From Sorangium cellulosum (lineage in GTDB: Bacteria > Myxococcota_A > Polyangia > Polyangiales > Polyangiaceae), in contig NZ_CP012670.1 of the NCBI RefSeq assembly GCF_004135735.1, forward strand, positions 9,805,501-9,869,500: a stretch of 64,000 nucleotides of DNA. The letters are read 5' to 3'. Within the stretch, counting starts at the first letter, position 1. Each line of letters starts with the position of its first letter. This document shows, one piece after another, positions 18,172 through 26,998 of the stretch. The translations under genes were made by a program, and so were the position numbers. Under the pieces are notes generated by a model. The model was given only the letters and a program-made list of their open reading frames with translations. It did not search any database and was not told where the DNA came from.

Positions 18172-18444
18172 GTGCACACGATCGAGAGCAAGAAGAAGCT
18201 CATTGCCCGCGTGCGGCGCATCCGCGGTCAGCTCGAGGCGGTGGAGCGGGCGCTCGAGGGCGAGCACGGCTGTGCGGAGGTCCTCCAGACCGTGACGTCG
18301 GCGCGAGGTGCCCTGAACGGGCTCGTGGGCGAGCTCATCGAGGGCCATATCCGGACCCACGTCGTGGACCCGGAGCGCACGACGGCAACGCAGCGCGAGG
18401 CGGTCGAGGAGCTCGTCCAGATCGTTCGCGCCTACGTGAAATGA
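18172..18444 (+). CDS. dmeR: DmeR/RcnR-type metal-sensing repressor (CsoR family)
   Basis: A 90-residue all-helical tetrameric repressor of the CsoR/RcnR/FrmR family (usual 85-100). The metal-site pattern His2, Cys34, His59, His63 corresponds to the H-C-H-H arrangement of RcnR and DmeR (Ni/Co) rather than the Cys-His-Cys of CsoR (Cu). The helix signature KLIARVRRIRGQLEAVERAL is typical. It is expected to release its operator when Ni(II) or Co(II) binds, de-repressing itself and the following transporter. The GTG start is supported by the essential His2 and by the promoter immediately upstream. Its stop lies eight bases before the dmeF start. Confidence 0.88.
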   Translation: MHTIESKKKLIARVRRIRGQLEAVERALEGEHGCAEVLQTVTSARGALNGLVGELIEGHIRTHVVDPERTTATQREAVEELVQIVRAYVK

Positions 18445-18452
18445 GGGGCGTC

Positions 18453-19457
18453 ATGACGAACGACGCGACATCCGATCTGCTCGACGAGCTGAGGCACACC
18501 CACGATCACGGGGCCGCGGTGGCCTCTCACGAAGCGAGGACGCGCTGGGTCGTCGCGCTCACGCTCTCGATGATGGTCGCCGAGCTCGTGGTCGGCTATG
18601 CGACGAACTCGCTCGCCCTGACCGCCGACGGCTGGCACATGGCGACGCACGCGGGCGCCCTCGGCATGGCCGCGCTGGCCTACTGGTTCGCGCGGAGGCA
18701 GTCGGGGTCGAGCGTCTTTTCCTTTGGCACGGGGAAGGTCCACGCGCTGGCCGGTTACACGAGCGCCGTGGTCCTGGCGCTCATCGCGCTCCTGATGGTG
18801 GTCGAGTCGCTGCGCCGCTTCCTGCGCCCCGCGCCGATCGCCTTCTCCGAGGCGCTCCCCGTCGCCGTGCTGGGCCTGGCCGTCAACCTCGTCAGCGTGA
18901 AGCTCCTCCACACCGACGAGCACCACGGCGCGGACCATGACGAGGATCACGAGCATGACGACGGCGAGCACGCCCCGCATGGCCATGAGCACGCGCATCA
19001 CGGGCACGACCACAACCTCCGCGCCGCGTACTTCCACGTGCTCGCCGACGCGCTGACGAGCGTGCTCGCCATCCTGGCCCTCCTGGGTGGGCGCTACTTC
19101 GGCTGGACGTTCCTCGACGCCGCCATGGGCGTCGTCGGCGGCGTGGTCATCGCGCGCTGGAGCTACGGCCTGTGCCGGCAGGCGGCGAAGCAGCTCCTCG
19201 ACGTGGTTCCATCGGAGGAGATCGCGAAGCGCATTCGCCGGCGGATCGAGGCGGAGTTCGCCGGCGCGGCCGTCGTCGACCTTCACCTGTGGGATATCGG
19301 CCCGAGGGCTCGCGCCTGCATCGTGTCCATCGCCGCGCGGTCTCCGCAGCCGCCGATCGCCTACCGCGAGGCCCTGACCTCCATCGCGAGCCTCCAGCAT
19401 GTCACCGTGGAGGTCCACCCCCTCCCGGCGGCCCAGCGGTCGGCGGTGGCCTCGTGA
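18453..19457 (+). CDS. dmeF: DmeF-type cation diffusion facilitator
   Basis: Proton-coupled divalent metal exporter, 334 residues, with about six helices. SLALTADGWHMATHAGALG in TM2 carries the DmeF-type metal-site residues (Asp, His) in place of the HxxxD of zinc CDFs. FHVLADALTS in TM5 supplies the second half. A cytosolic loop between TM4 and TM5 is packed with His/Asp/Glu (about residues 156-190). I chose ATG 18453 because GAGGGG stands five bases upstream; an ATG at 18441 overlapping the repressor stop is also possible. Together with the upstream H-C-H-H repressor this is a DmeRF cassette, predicted to export Ni and Co. Confidence 0.9.
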   Translation: MTNDATSDLLDELRHTHDHGAAVASHEARTRWVVALTLSMMVAELVVGYATNSLALTADGWHMATHAGALGMAALAYWFARRQSGSSVFSFGTGKVHALAGYTSAVVLALIALLMVVESLRRFLRPAPIAFSEALPVAVLGLAVNLVSVKLLHTDEHHGADHDEDHEHDDGEHAPHGHEHAHHGHDHNLRAAYFHVLADALTSVLAILALLGGRYFGWTFLDAAMGVVGGVVIARWSYGLCRQAAKQLLDVVPSEEIAKRIRRRIEAEFAGAAVVDLHLWDIGPRARACIVSIAARSPQPPIAYREALTSIASLQHVTVEVHPLPAAQRSAVAS

Positions 19458-20023
19458 GCTTCGGCGCGATCCTGCTCCTCGCCCTCGGCCTGGCCATGGA
19501 TGCGACGGCGGTCTCGGCCGCGCGGGGGCTGGCGACCCCCGTGATACGCGCCCGGCACGTCGCGCTCGTCGCGGGCTTCTTCGGCGGGTTTCAGGCGCTC
19601 ATGCCGCTCATCGGGTGGCTCCTCGGCGCGCGTGTCGGGCCCCTCGTGCAGGCGTGGGATCACTGGATCGCCTTCGGGCTCCTCGGGGCCATCGGCGGCA
19701 AGATGCTGTGGGAGGCGCGGGGCGGCGCGGACGATGACGACGACGCGCCGAAGGACCTGTTCGCCTTGAGGGTCATGTTCGTGCTGGCCATCGCGACCAG
19801 CATCGACGCGCTCGCGATCGGCTTCACGCTCCCGATGTTGAACGCGCCGTTCGCGCTCTCCCTCGTCACGATCGGGATCACGACGGCGGTCCTCTCCGCG
19901 ATCGGCCTGTTCGCCGGCAGGCGCTTCGGCGCGATGCTCGGCAAGCGGCTCGACGTGGCGGGGGGCGTCGTGCTCATCGGCCTTGGCGTGAAGATCCTGA
20001 TCGAGCACTTGCGGGCGACATAG
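19454..20023 (+). CDS. mntP: MntP-type manganese efflux pump
   Basis: Putative Mn(II) exporter of 189 residues with six helices in two inverted repeats. The paired motifs ALGLAMDATAVSAARG and IATSIDALAIGFTLP carry the Asp residues that mark MntP. A DDDDD run sits in the central cytosolic loop. GTG overlaps the dmeF stop (GTGA), so it belongs to the dmeRF operon; an Mn exporter under Ni/Co control would be unusual. No mntP riboswitch-like leader is possible here because of the overlap. Confidence 0.88.
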   Translation: MSFGAILLLALGLAMDATAVSAARGLATPVIRARHVALVAGFFGGFQALMPLIGWLLGARVGPLVQAWDHWIAFGLLGAIGGKMLWEARGGADDDDDAPKDLFALRVMFVLAIATSIDALAIGFTLPMLNAPFALSLVTIGITTAVLSAIGLFAGRRFGAMLGKRLDVAGGVVLIGLGVKILIEHLRAT

Positions 20024-20163
20024 CCGCTGTCCCCCGGCTGCGGCCCGGCGGGCGCCGGCGCCTCGCGCCGATCGCCCGCCCGGCCGCCTGGTACGCGGTC
20101 ACCCAGGCTCGCCCCGGGGACGTCGCTCACGGGACGAGCCTCGGTGAGAGCGAAGCGACCGGA

Positions 20164-20328
20164 TCATGGGTGGTCTTGCTGCGGAACGGAGGTCGACGAG
20201 GGCTCGCGCGCGGATGACCGGCGACCGAACGCCCCGTCGACGTACACGATCCCCAGGAGCGCCACGGCCACGACGCCGAGCCACAGGATTCGAGCGCGCC
20301 GGTTTGGACGGCAGTGAGGGCAGCTCAT
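20164..20328 (-). CDS. Small CPHC membrane peptide
   Basis: A 54-residue open frame starting MSCPHCRPNRRARILWLG. The N-terminal CxxC half-ribbon with a His is followed by one membrane helix (LWLGVVAVALLGIVYV) and a polar tail with a Ser/Gln-rich end. GAAGAGG lies about seven bases before the ATG. No family is recognised. Half zinc-ribbon plus a single helix resembles small membrane zinc-ribbon proteins. Its position among metal genes and its strand-specific coding pattern make it plausible, but it could be a chance frame. Confidence 0.45.
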   Translation of the reverse strand: MSCPHCRPNRRARILWLGVVAVALLGIVYVDGAFGRRSSAREPSSTSVPQQDHP

Positions 20329-20511
20329 GTTCGGGCCTCTTCGCTGGTCTGGGTCGCTGGAGCGCTCCGCGTGACGGGCCTGGTGACCTGCATTGCGCGC
20401 CTCCGCGGCGGCTCGGGCGCCGCGCCGCCTTCATGAACATAGCGGATGCCGCTGGGCCTGTCTCCCGCGGCGGCGGTGCTCGGCGCGGCGCCCGACGACG
20501 CTGCGCGCACG

Positions 20512-21351
20512 TCAGCGCTCCGCCTCGCGCCCGGGGGGCTTCCTGGCGATCGCATAGAGCGCGTTGGTCTCGGCGCTGAGGGCGTTGCGCGCGCGGAGCG
20601 GGGCGAGGATGTCGCGCTTGACGACCTCCTGCGTGCCGGGGTCGAGCTTGTCGATCGTGCCGCGATAGCCCGACCCGAGGGCGATGACCCACCAGTCGTC
20701 CGGCGAGGTGAGGGGCTGCCTGGAGCGCTCGGCGTCGATGGCGCAGGCCGCGACGCCGGCCGCTGCGAGCATCGCGCGGAGGGCGTCCGGGGAGTTGATG
20801 CGCTCCCACGGCCGGAAGGTCTTGTAGACGTCGGGCCGGTGGGCCTGGATCGCGTCCCAGAACGCGGTGTTGCCGGGCTCGAGCACGTCGGTGCCCCACG
20901 TGGTGACGGCGAGCGTGCCGCCGGGCTTGAGCCATCGCCAGAGCCGGCGCACGGCGGCGGGCATGTCCGGCATGAAGAAGATGCCGAAGACGCAGACGAT
21001 GGCGTCGAAGCTCCCGGGCGGCAGGTCGAGGGCCTCCACGTCGGCGCAACGGAAGTCGATGTTCGAGAGCCCCAGCGCGCGGGCCTTGGCGCGCCCGCGG
21101 TCGAGCAACGCCTCGGCGAGATCGACGGCGAGCACGGAGCCCGTGGGCCCGACGGCCCGGGCGGCGGGGATGGCGGACGATCCGGTGCCGGAGCACACGT
21201 CGAGGACGCGGTGGCCGGGCTCGATGCGGGCGCGCTCGACGGTGCGCGCCCCGATGCGGGCCCAGAAGGCGAGCGGCGGGTCGTCGAAGTGATCCGCGGC
21301 CGCGGAGTACGTGACGGCGGTGCGTGCTTTGTCGGGATCGAGCGGGTTCAT
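20512..21351 (-). CDS. SAM-dependent methyltransferase (UbiE/class I type)
   Basis: Class I methyltransferase of 279 residues. SAM-binding motif I is VLDVCSGTGSSA near residue 48, followed by the acidic end of strand 2 (VLAVDLAEALL), FRCADVEAL and FDAIVCVFGIFFMPD. The C-terminal half has a substrate cap seen in small-molecule methyltransferases. The substrate is unknown. It is not an ArsM: the three conserved cysteines of arsenite methyltransferases are not evident. It is convergent with the mntP operon and divergent from the cupredoxin gene. The start CCAAGGGACGCCATG is acceptable. Confidence 0.85.
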   Translation of the reverse strand: MNPLDPDKARTAVTYSAAADHFDDPPLAFWARIGARTVERARIEPGHRVLDVCSGTGSSAIPAARAVGPTGSVLAVDLAEALLDRGRAKARALGLSNIDFRCADVEALDLPPGSFDAIVCVFGIFFMPDMPAAVRRLWRWLKPGGTLAVTTWGTDVLEPGNTAFWDAIQAHRPDVYKTFRPWERINSPDALRAMLAAAGVAACAIDAERSRQPLTSPDDWWVIALGSGYRGTIDKLDPGTQEVVKRDILAPLRARNALSAETNALYAIARKPPGREAER

Positions 21352-21636
21352 GGCGTCCCTTGGGGTCTGGAGGGTCGGAGGACGCGCGGGTGCGCTCCCC
21401 GACGGCCGGCCTGCGCTCCCTGCCAGGCCGGCTCGCATCCGGGCAGACGCGCCCCCTGGCCCGCCATTACGGGCGCCATCGGCGGTGATCGTGACCTGAT
21501 GTTCATCGGGCCACGCGCCCCGGGCGCCGCGGGCGCTCCTGCGGCGCCGGGGCGCGCGTCGAAGCCGGCCCCGCGCTCGACTGTAATGCGGTGGAGACCC
21601 GCGCGTCTCCCTCGCGGAACCCGAAAGGAGAGCCTC

Positions 21637-22008
21637 ATGAAGATCACGCACGCCATCCTCTCGATCGCGCTCGGCATCCCCTCGGTCGCCTCCGTGCTTG
21701 GCTGCGCGCAGCCGGCGAGCGCCGAGCCCCAGAAGGCCCCGCGCGTGGTCGAGATCATGGTCCACGGCGGGTTCGTGCCGGACAAGATCGCCGCGGTCGA
21801 GGGCGAGCGGCTCCAGCTCAAGCTCGTCCGTCACGACAGCGGCGCCTGCACGAAGGAGATCGTCTTCCCCAGCCTCGGTATCCGCAAGGAGCTGCCGACG
21901 GGGCAACCGGTCACCATCGACCTGCCCGACCTGAAGGCGGGGGAGCTGAGGTTCGAGTGCGGCATGGGGATGCTCAAGGGCACCCTCGTCGTCGCACCGA
22001 GGAAGTGA
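21637..22008 (+). CDS. Exported cupredoxin-like protein
   Basis: A 123-residue secreted protein with signal peptide (ILSIALGIPSVASVLGCAQPASA), possibly a lipoprotein at Cys23. The mature part is one cupredoxin-like domain: EIMVHGGFVPDKIAAVEGE at the start, RHDSGACTKEIVFP in the middle and RFECGMGMLKGTLVV at the end. The FxCGMGMxKG ending is typical of cupredoxin_1 domains linked to copper handling; His, Cys and Met ligands are available. AAAGGAG precedes the ATG by six bases. It precedes phytochelatin synthase by about 95 bases on the same strand. Periplasmic copper binding is likely; electron transfer is unproven. Confidence 0.8.
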   Translation: MKITHAILSIALGIPSVASVLGCAQPASAEPQKAPRVVEIMVHGGFVPDKIAAVEGERLQLKLVRHDSGACTKEIVFPSLGIRKELPTGQPVTIDLPDLKAGELRFECGMGMLKGTLVVAPRK

Positions 22009-22102
22009 GCAGGGGACGGAAGCCTTCCAGGAGAGACCGCGCGAGGCCTCATCGAGCAGGCCGCGCGCGGCGAGGGTGCGCCCTGCTACGCTGCGCTGGA
22101 CC

Positions 22103-23038
22103 ATGCACCGCGTCCCCTCGGCCATGCCCTCGTATCACAAGCGCCCCTTACCACCGGGCTGCATCGCGTTCTCCTCCGAGGAGGGGCGCGCGATCTTTCG
22201 CGAGGCGCTCGCCCTGGGGGTGATGGAGAGCTTCTTCCCGCTCATCGAGCAGTTCCACACCCAGGCTGAGCCTGCTTTCTGCGGCCTGGGGACGCTGGTC
22301 ATGGTCCTCAACGCGCTGGAGATCGATCCGGGGCGCGCCTGGAAGGGACCGTGGCGCTGGTTCTCGGAGGAGCAACTCGACTGTTGCCGCTCCCTCGACG
22401 ACGTCGCTCGCGACGGGATCACGCTGACGCAGCTCGCGTGCCTGGCCCGGTGCAACGGCGCCCGGGCCGACGTGCGCTTCGCGGAGACCTCCTCGCTGGA
22501 GGCGCTCCGCGCCGCGGTCCGAGAGGCCACCTCGCGCGCCGACGACAACCACGTGGTCGTCGCCTATGACCGCTGGACGCTGGGCCAGACCGGGAGCGGC
22601 CACTTCTCGCCGGTCGGTGGATTGCACCCCGATCGCGACCTCGTGCTCCTGCTCGACGTGGCGCGCTTCAAGTACCCGCCGCACTGGGTCCCGCTCGAAG
22701 CGCTTTATCGTGCCATGCTCCCTGTCGACCCCACCTCCGGGCGGTCCCGCGGGTTCGTGACGATCCGGCGCGAGCACGCGGTGGCGCCCGTGGCGGCGCT
22801 TCACGACGCCAACTGGGCCGAGGTCGAGCGCTTTCTCCGCGATCTCGACGGCACCGACGTCCTGGTGCTGACCGGCTGCCTGCGCGAGGGGGTCTCCAGC
22901 ATGCCGCGTCTGCTCGAGCTGCTGCGCCGCCCCGACCTGCCCCAGACGGTCGAGCAGCACCTGGCGCGGTTGCGCGCCCAGGTGGCGGCGCTCGACGATC
23001 GCCCGCCGCCGCTGTCGCAGCGATCAAGCTGGCCGTGA
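22103..23038 (+). CDS. Phytochelatin synthase (peptidase C83)
   Basis: Gamma-glutamylcysteine dipeptidyl transpeptidase of 311 residues, which makes phytochelatins from glutathione or cleaves Gly from it. The whole N-terminal catalytic domain is present: Cys60 in EPAFCGLGTLVMVLNALE, His167 in GSGHFSPVGG, Asp185 in LLLDVARFKYPPHW. The 107- and 18-residue spacings closely match the plant enzyme triad. Conserved opening YHKRPLPPGCIAFSS and WFSEEQLDCC are also retained. Many bacterial homologues are shorter; this one keeps about 85 residues after the core, without the plant-type Cys-rich tail. ATG 22103 is chosen because TACGCT lies ten bases before it; ATG 22124 is the alternative. It is probably cytosolic Cd/Cu/Zn detoxification next to copper genes. 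Confidence 0.88.
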   Translation: MHRVPSAMPSYHKRPLPPGCIAFSSEEGRAIFREALALGVMESFFPLIEQFHTQAEPAFCGLGTLVMVLNALEIDPGRAWKGPWRWFSEEQLDCCRSLDDVARDGITLTQLACLARCNGARADVRFAETSSLEALRAAVREATSRADDNHVVVAYDRWTLGQTGSGHFSPVGGLHPDRDLVLLLDVARFKYPPHWVPLEALYRAMLPVDPTSGRSRGFVTIRREHAVAPVAALHDANWAEVERFLRDLDGTDVLVLTGCLREGVSSMPRLLELLRRPDLPQTVEQHLARLRAQVAALDDRPPPLSQRSSWP

Positions 23039-23159
23039 TCCTGCTCGTCGACGTGTGTGGGTCGTGCTCGGCTCGTCCGGCTGGCCGGCGCGCGGGCGCC
23101 GGCGCAGCCGCGCGGCGGCGAGCCCCCCCGAACGAGGCCACCCCTCGTCGGCGGCTCGA

Positions 23160-25532
23160 TCAGAGCTCGATCCGGCGCAGCCGCAGGGCGTTGCCGATGA
23201 CGGACACCGAGCTCAGGCTCATCGCGGCGCTGGCGAGCATGGGGCTGAGGAGCAGCCCGAGGACGGGATAGAGGACGCCCGCCGCGATCGGCACGCCGAG
23301 CGCGTTGTAGACGAACGCAAAGAACAGGTTTTGCCGGATGTTGCGCATCGTCGCCCGGCTGAGCCGCCGGGCGCGCAGGAGGCCGCGGAGATCGCCGCGC
23401 ACGAGGGTGATCCCGGCGCTCTCGATGGCGACGTCGGTCCCGGTGCCCATGGCGACGCCGACGTGCGCCTGCGCGAGCGCGGGCGCGTCGTTGATGCCAT
23501 CGCCCGTCATCGCCACGACGCGGCCCTCGGCCTGGAGGCGCTTCACGACCGCGGCCTTCTGCTCGGGCAGCACCTCGGCCTCGACGTGCTCGATGCCGAG
23601 CTTCCTGGCGACCGCCTCTGCCGTCGTGCGGCTGTCGCCGGTGAGCATGATGACGCGGATGCCCTCCTGGCGGAGGACGCGGACGGCCTCGGCGGTCGAG
23701 TCACGAACGGGGTCGGCCACGCCGAGGATGCCGGCGGCCTTGCCGTCCACGGCGACGAGCATCGCCGTCTGGCCCTCCTGTCGGCGTTCCTCGGCGCGGC
23801 GCGAGAGATCCTCCGGCGGCACGCCGAGCTCCTCGAAGAGCTTGAGATTGCCGAGCGCGACCTCTCGCCCGGCCACCGCGCCGACCACGCCCTTGCCGGT
23901 GATCGACCGGAACCCTTCCGCCGGCAGGAGCTCGAGCGCCTGCTCGACGGCCCCGGCGACGATCGCGCTCGCGAGCGGGTGCTCGCTGCCGCGCTCCAGG
24001 CTCGCCGCGAGCCTGAGGATCTCGTTCGGCGGGAGATCGCCCAGCGTCGCCACGGAGGCGAGCTTCGGCTTGCCCTCGGTGAGCGTGCCGGTCTTGTCGA
24101 CGACGAGGGTGTCGATCTTCTCGAAGGTCTCGAGCGCCTCCGCGTTCTTGATCAGGATGCCGGCCGTGGCGCCGCGCCCCGTCCCGACCATGATCGAGAT
24201 GGGCGTGGCGAGGCCGAGCGCGCACGGGCACGCGATGATGAGCACCGCCACGGCGTTGACGAGCGCGTGCGAGAACCGCGGCTCCGGCCCGACGAGCAGC
24301 CAGACCACGAAGGTGAGCACGGCGATCACGATCACGGCGGGGACGAAGTACGCGGCGACAGCGTCCGCGAGGCGCTGGATGGGGGCGCGGCTGCGCTGGG
24401 CGTCTCCCACCATCTGGACGATCCGGGCGAGCAGGGTGTCGCGCCCGACGCGATCGGCGCGCATCACGAAGCCGCCGGTGCCGTTGACGGTGCCGCCGAC
24501 GACGCGGGCGCCGGGCGCCTTCTCGACCGGGATAGGCTCTCCCGTGATCATCGACTCGTCGACCGCGCTGGTCCCCTCGAGGACCTCGCCGTCGACGGGG
24601 ATCTTCTCCCCCGGCCGCACGCGCAGTCGGTCGCCGGGCTGCACGCGCTCGAGGGAGACGTCCTCTTCCCGACCGTCCGCGCCGAGGCGCCTGGCGGTCT
24701 TCGGGGCGAGCCCCAGGAGCGCCTTGAGCGCGCTGCTCGTCCGGCTGCGGGCGCGGAGCTCGAGGACCTGCCCGAGCAGCACGAGCGAGACGATGACGCT
24801 GGCCGCCTCGAAGTAGACCGGGACCGCGCCGCCGTGGCGGACAGCGTGGGGGAAGACGCCGGGCGCCAGCGTGGCCACGACGCTGTACGCGTAGGCGGCG
24901 CCCGTGCCGATGGCGATCAGGGTGAACATGTTGAGGTGCCGGGTCCTGATCGAGGCCCAGCCGCGCTCGAAGAACGGGGCGCCGCACCAGAGCACCACGG
25001 GCGTGGCGAGGGCGAATTCGATCCAGGCGAGCCAGCGGCCGAGGAGGTGCTGCACCGGCTGGCCCGGGATCATCTCGGACATCCCCAGCACGAGGACGAC
25101 GAGGCTCAGCGGGACGCTGGTCCAGAAGCGCCGGGACATGTCCGCGAGCTCCGGGTTCGGCGCGTCCTCGAGCGTCACCGTCCGCGGCTCGAGGGCCATC
25201 CCGCAGATCGGGCAGGAGCCCGGCTCCGCGCGGACGACCTCGGGGTGCATCGGGCAGACGTACTCGACGTGCGCCGCCGGCTGGGTCGGCTCGACCGGCT
25301 TCGCCGCGGGCTCTCCCCTCCCGGTCGTCGGCTGCGCGGGGGCGTACTTCTCGGGATCTGCCTGGAACTTGGCGAGACAGCGCTGGCTACAGAAGAGGTA
25401 TGTCCGACCGCCGTGCTCGTGTTGCCACTTCGCCGTCTCGGGCGAGACGGCCATCCCGCAGACCGGGTCCTTCGTCCGCTCCAGGCCGGCGGGATGAGGT
25501 TGGCCCTGCGTGTGGTGGTGATCGTGGTCCAT
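23160..25532 (-). CDS. copA: Copper-translocating P1B-type ATPase with YHS and metal-binding-domain N-terminus
   Basis: Cu(+)-exporting P-type ATPase, 790 residues. The His-rich start (MDHDHHHTQGQ) leads to a YHS/TRASH-like domain (DPVCGMAVSPETA ... FCSQRCLAKF). Next is a CxMHP domain (EYVCPMHPEVV ... CPICGMALEP). Eight helices follow with the ion site IIACPCALGLATP, phosphorylation motif DKTGTLTEGKP, HP locus SEHPLASAI, TGDSRTT and GDGINDAP. A classical HMA domain is absent, as is common in this subgroup (CopB/CopF-like). Cu(+) specificity is inferred from CPC. AGGGAGC precedes the ATG. It lies 62 bases downstream of the multicopper oxidase in the same direction, so the three minus-strand genes look like one copper operon. 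Confidence 0.93.
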   Translation of the reverse strand: MDHDHHHTQGQPHPAGLERTKDPVCGMAVSPETAKWQHEHGGRTYLFCSQRCLAKFQADPEKYAPAQPTTGRGEPAAKPVEPTQPAAHVEYVCPMHPEVVRAEPGSCPICGMALEPRTVTLEDAPNPELADMSRRFWTSVPLSLVVLVLGMSEMIPGQPVQHLLGRWLAWIEFALATPVVLWCGAPFFERGWASIRTRHLNMFTLIAIGTGAAYAYSVVATLAPGVFPHAVRHGGAVPVYFEAASVIVSLVLLGQVLELRARSRTSSALKALLGLAPKTARRLGADGREEDVSLERVQPGDRLRVRPGEKIPVDGEVLEGTSAVDESMITGEPIPVEKAPGARVVGGTVNGTGGFVMRADRVGRDTLLARIVQMVGDAQRSRAPIQRLADAVAAYFVPAVIVIAVLTFVVWLLVGPEPRFSHALVNAVAVLIIACPCALGLATPISIMVGTGRGATAGILIKNAEALETFEKIDTLVVDKTGTLTEGKPKLASVATLGDLPPNEILRLAASLERGSEHPLASAIVAGAVEQALELLPAEGFRSITGKGVVGAVAGREVALGNLKLFEELGVPPEDLSRRAEERRQEGQTAMLVAVDGKAAGILGVADPVRDSTAEAVRVLRQEGIRVIMLTGDSRTTAEAVARKLGIEHVEAEVLPEQKAAVVKRLQAEGRVVAMTGDGINDAPALAQAHVGVAMGTGTDVAIESAGITLVRGDLRGLLRARRLSRATMRNIRQNLFFAFVYNALGVPIAAGVLYPVLGLLLSPMLASAAMSLSSVSVIGNALRLRRIEL

Positions 25533-25594
25533 GGTTCGGCTCCCTGTCTGCCGACGATCGAGCCGCGGACGTCTTACACCCCGGGCGCGGCACC

Positions 25595-26998
25595 TCAAGG
25601 GGCGACGTGGATCTCGCCCATCATCCCGCCCTCGGTGTGCTCGAGGATGTGGCAGTGATACATCCACATTCCCGGCGCATCGAAGCGCGTCACGATGCGC
25701 ACCGTGGACCGCTGCGGCAGGATCACGGTGTCCTTGTTGGCGAGCTCCTCCTCGGCCACCGGCACACCGTCCCTGGCCAGCACCTGGAAGAAGAAGCCGT
25801 GCAGGTGGAACGGGTGGTCCATCTCGGCGTCGTTCTTCAGGTCGTAGATGTGGACCGAGCCGCTCTCGACGTCGATCGGCGGCACGTCGGGGAAAGCCTT
25901 GCCGTCGATCAGGAACATCAGCTTGCCGTCGACGTATTGCTCGTCGAAGGTGATCGTCGCCTCGGCCGGTCCGCCCGGCAATCGCTCGATGGCGGGGCCG
26001 GTCTCGGGCAGCGCGCGCCCGGACGGCCCGGGTCCCTGGCCGATCCGGACCGTGGCGAGCGGCATCGGATCCGCGTGGCCGGTGTGGTGCCCGCGCTCGT
26101 AGGGCTCGTTCATCAGGGTGAGCTCCGTCCCCGGCTCCCCCTGGGCCATCAGCAGCACGTCGTAGCGCTCGCCTGGAGAGATCAGGAGCCTCTCGGCGTC
26201 GTACGGCTTCGGGATCAGCCCGCCGTCGGTGCCGATGACGCGGAACGCATGGCCCGGGAGCGCGAGGTTGAAGAAGCGCCCGTTGGCCACGTTGACGATC
26301 CGGAGACGCGTGAGCGCGCCCGGCCGCACCTCGAGCGCGGGCATCGTCCTGCCGTTGACGAGCACGACATTGCCCTCGCGGCCCATCATGATCATGTCGT
26401 CGTCGAGCTCTTCGTTGAAGCTCCCGTCCTCGTTGAGGAGCACGTCCCCGAGCACGACGATCCTCTCGTCGTCCGCCTCCGGCTCGTTCGGCCCGCGCAC
26501 GCGGATCAGGCCGAAGAGGCCCTTCTGGATCTGCTCCGGCTCCATCACGTGCGGGTGGAACCAGTAAAACCCCGCGTCGCGCAGCGTGAACCGATAGGTG
26601 AACGTCTCGCCGGGCGCGATCGGCGCCTGCACGGCCATCACGCCGTCCATCTCGTTGGGCACCCGGATGCCGTGCCAGTGGATCGTCGTCTCCTCCGGCA
26701 GGCTGTTCTTGAAGTGGACGATCAGCGTATCGCCCAGGTTCGCCTCGATCAGGGGCCCAGGGACCGTGCCGTTGTAGGACCAGACCGTCGTGGTCGTCCC
26801 CTCCAGGTACGTCTTTTCGACCTCCCTGGCCTCGAGGTCGACCTCGACCACCTCGGGATCGGGGTTCGTGTCGAGGGCGGCGGTGGGCTCGCCCCAGGTG
26901 TCGGGGGCCGCCGGCTCCCCTCCTCGCTCGGCCCCACATCCGGCGGCGAGCAGCGACAGCGAGGCGACGCCCAGAAGAGCCCATGAACGCTCACTCAT
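25595..26998 (-). CDS. Multicopper oxidase lipoprotein
   Basis: Three-domain multicopper oxidase, 467 residues, with a lipoprotein signal (LGVASLSLLAAGC). The copper-binding motifs are complete: HWHG, WFHPH, HPFHLHGFFFQV and HCHILEHTEGGMM, providing type 1, 2 and 3 centres; Met is the probable axial ligand. The SYNGTVPGPLIEANLGD segment is typical of CueO/laccase-like enzymes. It is expected to oxidise Cu(I) to Cu(II), or phenolic substrates, in the periplasm. There is no Met-rich insert like that of CueO. The start overlaps the previous gene stop (ATGAGTGA), so translation is coupled. Confidence 0.93.
   Translation of the reverse strand: MSERSWALLGVASLSLLAAGCGAERGGEPAAPDTWGEPTAALDTNPDPEVVEVDLEAREVEKTYLEGTTTTVWSYNGTVPGPLIEANLGDTLIVHFKNSLPEETTIHWHGIRVPNEMDGVMAVQAPIAPGETFTYRFTLRDAGFYWFHPHVMEPEQIQKGLFGLIRVRGPNEPEADDERIVVLGDVLLNEDGSFNEELDDDMIMMGREGNVVLVNGRTMPALEVRPGALTRLRIVNVANGRFFNLALPGHAFRVIGTDGGLIPKPYDAERLLISPGERYDVLLMAQGEPGTELTLMNEPYERGHHTGHADPMPLATVRIGQGPGPSGRALPETGPAIERLPGGPAEATITFDEQYVDGKLMFLIDGKAFPDVPPIDVESGSVHIYDLKNDAEMDHPFHLHGFFFQVLARDGVPVAEEELANKDTVILPQRSTVRIVTRFDAPGMWMYHCHILEHTEGGMMGEIHVAP

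Noticed and set aside
20166..20579. 137-residue + strand frame in the gap after mntP
   Set aside because: Arg/Gly/Ser-rich composition and no ribosome site; the opposite-strand CPHC peptide is the better coding candidate.
20512..21351. Arsenite methyltransferase ArsM in the metal island
   Set aside because: SAM motifs are present but the conserved arsenic-binding cysteines are not; kept as a generic methyltransferase.
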